64,000 bases of DNA from Elysia chlorotica. Its lineage: Eukaryota; Mollusca; Gastropoda; Plakobranchidae. Every line of letters begins with the position of its first letter. The first letter of the stretch is position 1. The stretch is taken from assembly GCA_003991915.1 (NCBI GenBank), contig RQTK01000177.1, positions 382,133-446,132 on the forward strand. Direction: 5' to 3'. The notes beneath the pieces were generated by a model. It did no database searches. It saw only the letters and a list, made by a program, of their open reading frames with translations, and was not told the DNA's origin. This document shows, piece after piece, positions 34,748 through 64,000 of the stretch. The position numbers and the translations under genes were made by a program.

Positions 34748-35295
34748 CATACTATATTACAAACTCCCAAAATTAATTTTCTTATGAGGTGGTGGTAAAA
34801 GTTTTACTAATCTCACATGCTCACTACATGTTGTGAGGCAAAGCTATGTAAAGCTGTACATGTCGGTAGCTTTAGAGTATAATGAAATATTCAAACTAAA
34901 GAAAAAAGCACATATTAAATTTTTTTGTACTGATGCAAGACAGAAGAGATCAGACACTGCACTTAGAATGAACCATGGTGTGAACAATTAAATATGTTTG
35001 TAATTTGAGGTATAGTTACACAAAAAAGTATATTTAAATCGGTGCTTAGGACTTAAACGTCCAGAAACAAGGCTTGGTTCAAACCCGAAGAAAGAAAGAA
35101 AGCTAGGTCTAGTCTAGAACATGCGTGTTGCAAGACTTAATCTTTATGCTTTTTTAGAGTTGCCTCAGTGGTGAATTTTGTGGTTTTCTTGGTCTTGAAT
35201 AACACATTTATATTTAGAATGATTACTAAGGTTCTATTTTTAGCTTATCTAGCCAAATTCAACCCAAAGTAGAATACACTGCTGAAGGGAAACCT

Positions 35296-35423
35296 CCTGG
35301 CCGTATTTGGCCGGTTTGAACATTGGCCTGGTGTGTTCTGAGCGGCCGTATTTGGCCGGATTACACAGAAGACTGTGGAAATCTTTAGGCCGGATTAGGC
35401 CGTTTTACACGGGAAAGGGTTAA
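35296..35423. repeat. GGCCG-hairpin block ending in a TTAA-CCCT terminus
   Basis: GGCCGTATTTGGCCGG occurs twice and GGCCGGATTAGGCCG once within about 100 bases. Read on the minus strand the block starts TTAACCCTTTCCCGTG (35420-35423 is the TTAA). The layout of TTAA, CCCT and GC-rich hairpins resembles 5521-5660 and 7289-7370, so these may be ends of one element family. Confidence 0.5.
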
Positions 35424-36599
35424 AGTAAAATAAATTTTCTCAGAAACCTCATTATATAATTTGAAGTACATTTCATCTGTAAGGCCTTAAAGAGTATTTC
35501 TGGAACTTGATAAGATGAAAATAATAACATTTTGACCCTTCTTAAAATGCATCTTAGTATTTTTTAATATAGGCAAAATAACATGATTGTGCAAGGGCAC
35601 ACCAACAACAACAACAATAATGTCAACAAAGCTTCAAATTATATTCCTGTTGTATAAATATTAACTTCTTGGTCTAAGATATGCAATAACAAAAGAAAAA
35701 AAATTTAAACGTGAACTTCAGAGTAGACAACAAAACAGTCACACCTGCCCCCAAAATCCAAGAGAAAAACAATTTGGGATTGCGAAAAATTGAGAAAACT
35801 TGTTGGAATTTTGGACAGAATATGTAATTGTAAAACCCTACAAAGTATGTTAAGAAAAAATTGCACAAAGATGCTTTCAAAATAACTGCAGACAGAAATG
35901 TATTTTTTTGTTCTGAAGTAAAAGGAAAATAAATGCTGTGATCAGTTTATAAGAAACATGTTAATATGATGTATAGTGCTCACAAATCTTCAAAAATTTA
36001 AGACACCTTGAAAAACAAAACTATCAAGAGTGTCACAAAGTACAGAAACAAGCAATAATCAAAGTCAAGGCTAAAGCTTTTCAACTTTTTCATTCCAAAA
36101 TACCCGTAACCCAGGCGAGTGCTATCCTCAGAATTTCTAGCTTTGCCTTATAACACAAAACATATATATGCCAAAACAATTCTCATTTCCACATAATTAG
36201 TGTAAACAACAAAAGCATATAAAAAAGCACTTTTAAAGCTAAACAATCAAAATATTAACTACAATTCTGGTAACATTTTACATTACCTGAATGTCTCTGA
36301 ACTATCAATTACTGTTAAATACATTTAGCTCTGCCTCATTAAGATGTATAATTTGGTGGCTTTACAAAATTTAATGATAGACATGAACATTCCAGACATT
36401 CTTAGTTCTGAATTCAACACTGAATTGGTAAAATATTTTCATAAACAAATCCTGGACAAGACAAAAGACAAAAAAAATCAGTCTAAGATAAAAAGCAACT
36501 AGAGTTTTAAGGAAAAAAAAAGTTTGCACTGTCTAAAGTCGGGGTCTATGGTATGAGGCACATTTAATGCTGAATATCATCACTGTATATCTGGATTCT

Positions 36600-64000
<27,401 letters not shown>

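Larger units (their letters stand above)
25076..36599. other. Long gene-poor stretch between acyl-CoA synthetase B and CAD
   Basis: About 11.5 kb without a recognisable coding gene. It holds one family-1 SINE, two copies of a third repeat family, a tRNA-Met-like relic, a (GA)n microsatellite, several short tandem duplications and a TTAA-ended GC-hairpin block. The part nearest 36.6 kb (roughly 31.5-36.6 kb) is uniformly AT-rich without long frames and may be CAD 3' UTR or downstream flank. Confidence 0.55.

Overview
The window is AT-rich, intron-rich metazoan nuclear DNA. Short exons, several tRNA-derived SINE families, a LINE fragment, piggyBac-type ends and many microsatellites suggest a lophotrochozoan, most likely a gastropod mollusc; that assignment is inference. 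There are four protein-coding genes, one of them cut by the right edge. All exon boundaries were worked out by hand from reading frame, splice sites and remembered family sequences; no alignment or RNA evidence was available.

Left part (1-12.8 kb): an FKBP12-type prolyl isomerase gene on the + strand (1769-8801, 108 aa when one copy of each exon is used). Exons 4 and 5 are present twice with identical coding sequence (4821-5139 and 6446-6782), and the last intron has the hallmarks of a U12-type AT-AC intron. Because exon 5 carries a minor-spliceosome donor and exon 4 a major-spliceosome acceptor, the two exon pairs should not be able to splice to each other. This built-in mutual exclusion is the most interesting arrangement in the window. 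The introns hold an interstitial telomere-like tract, GC-rich hairpins and a piggyBac-like remnant.

Middle part (12.8-25.1 kb): two paralogous acyl-CoA synthetase-like genes (ANL superfamily) in convergent orientation, A on + (12883-16463) and B on - (25075-21726). Each is a short first exon plus one large exon, with the intron at the same place and phase. Between them lie a diverged tandem repeat, a SINE and a 146-base assembly gap. B has lost the conserved Asp of the hinge motif.

A stretch of about 11.5 kb (25.1-36.6 kb) without recognisable genes follows. It holds SINE copies, a tRNA-Met-like relic, microsatellites and probably the long 3' UTR or flank of the next gene.

Right part (36.6-64 kb, - strand): the 3' three quarters of CAD, the fused carbamoyl-phosphate synthetase / dihydroorotase / aspartate transcarbamylase of de novo pyrimidine synthesis. 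I traced 36 exons plus one duplicate, giving 1717 codons in one open frame from the middle of the first CPSase ATP-grasp domain to the stop. Three microexons (39, 33 and 27 nt), all phase 1-1, lie in the DHOase-ATCase linker region. One 95-nt ATCase exon is duplicated together with its upstream intron.
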